Shown piece by piece: positions 63,848 to 64,000 of a DNA stretch of 64,000 nucleotides. This DNA is from Pulveribacter suum. GTDB lineage: Bacteria > Pseudomonadota > Gammaproteobacteria > Burkholderiales > Burkholderiaceae_C. How positions within the stretch are numbered: the first letter of the stretch is position 1; every line of letters starts with the position of its first letter. Both the position numbers and the translations under genes were made by a program. The stretch lies in contig NZ_CP027792.1 of assembly GCF_003013695.1 (NCBI RefSeq), forward strand, positions 434,001-498,000, given 5' to 3'. Under the pieces are notes generated by a model. The model searched no databases and had not been told where the DNA came from. It saw nothing but the letters and a program-made list of their open reading frames with translations.

Positions 63848-64000
63848 TCAGCGCCCCGCGCCCAGCAGCGGCGAGGCCGGCAGCCGCCGAAAGGCCAGCG
63901 AGGCCAGTGCCAGCCAGGCGGCGATCGCCAGCATCACGGCGCGGTAGGGCTCCCAGCCCTGCGCGCCGGCCCAGGCCGCCACGATGCCGGTGAACCACTG
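63848..64000 (-). CDS. C-terminal end of an integral membrane protein (partial)
   Basis: The last 50 codons of a minus-strand gene running off the right edge. One hydrophobic helix (MLAIAAWLALASLAF) is preceded by FTGIVAAWAGAQGW and ends RLPASPLLGAGR. The pattern suits the last helices of a major facilitator transporter, but the family cannot be proved from this part. Confidence 0.7.
   Translation of the reverse strand, partial: QWFTGIVAAWAGAQGWEPYRAVMLAIAAWLALASLAFRRLPASPLLGAGR

Overview
The window is a GC-rich (roughly 68-70% by eye) chromosomal stretch of a facultatively anaerobic betaproteobacterium. The best fit is family Comamonadaceae (Acidovorax / Alicycliphilus / Melaminivora type). 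This rests on minC-minD-minE order, a UbiM-like hydroxylase, GTP-dependent PEP carboxykinase, stand-alone MetH methyltransferase module, an AidB-like acyl-CoA dehydrogenase and a dense family of short interspersed repeats. The genus is inference. No rRNA, tRNA, CRISPR array or prophage was seen.

Layout. 1-15 kb: partial FAD oxidase, EF-hand protein, cobalamin adenosyltransferase, hotdog thioesterase, branched-chain amino-acid-type binding protein, a GAF-GAF-GGDEF-EAL protein, a CoA-transferase, zinc-ribbon protein, YkuD protein, uracil permease, GAF-GGDEF protein, UbiM-like hydroxylase and a DUF6139-like small protein. 15-24 kb: acetoacetyl-CoA synthetase, phosphatidylserine synthase, minCDE, flavin reductase, D-amino acid dehydrogenase with divergent ArgP-like regulator, TetR and Usp. 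24-34 kb: LysR/metallophosphoesterase, pckG, lipoproteins, threonine dehydratase, AidB-like dehydrogenase with divergent TetR. 34-48 kb: an uncharacterised three-gene envelope cassette, a LuxR-type response regulator plus hybrid kinase, metH module, gamma-glutamyltransferase, recQ, a soluble PAS-PAS chemoreceptor. 48-56 kb: a PD-(D/E)XK-like protein coupled to a nuclease-helicase fusion, then an anaerobic ribonucleotide reductase operon. 54-64 kb: a secreted-protein gene broken by an IS3-family element, a nitric-oxide detoxification locus (norB + hemerythrin, divergent norR), serine dehydratase, CaiB-type racemase and a partial membrane protein.

Main points. (1) The class III ribonucleotide reductase is split: the 577-residue NrdD stops after its zinc ribbon, and the glycyl-radical domain is a separate 61-residue protein with its own ribosome binding site; a copy of the interspersed repeat lies between them, and two NrdR-box-like sites precede the operon. 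(2) About fifteen copies of a ~50-60 bp hairpin repeat (family A) sit almost always at the 3' end of a gene; two copies lie in frame inside acetoacetyl-CoA synthetase and DadA, and two supply the stop codon of their host gene. (3) A second ~164 bp repeat (family B) with inverted ends occurs twice, each time abutting a stop codon. (4) The norB/norR gap carries a near-consensus sigma-54 promoter and three GGT-N7-ACC sites, one overlapping the norR start. (5) The IS3 element has a 3-bp GTG duplication, and removing it restores an 281-codon reading frame.
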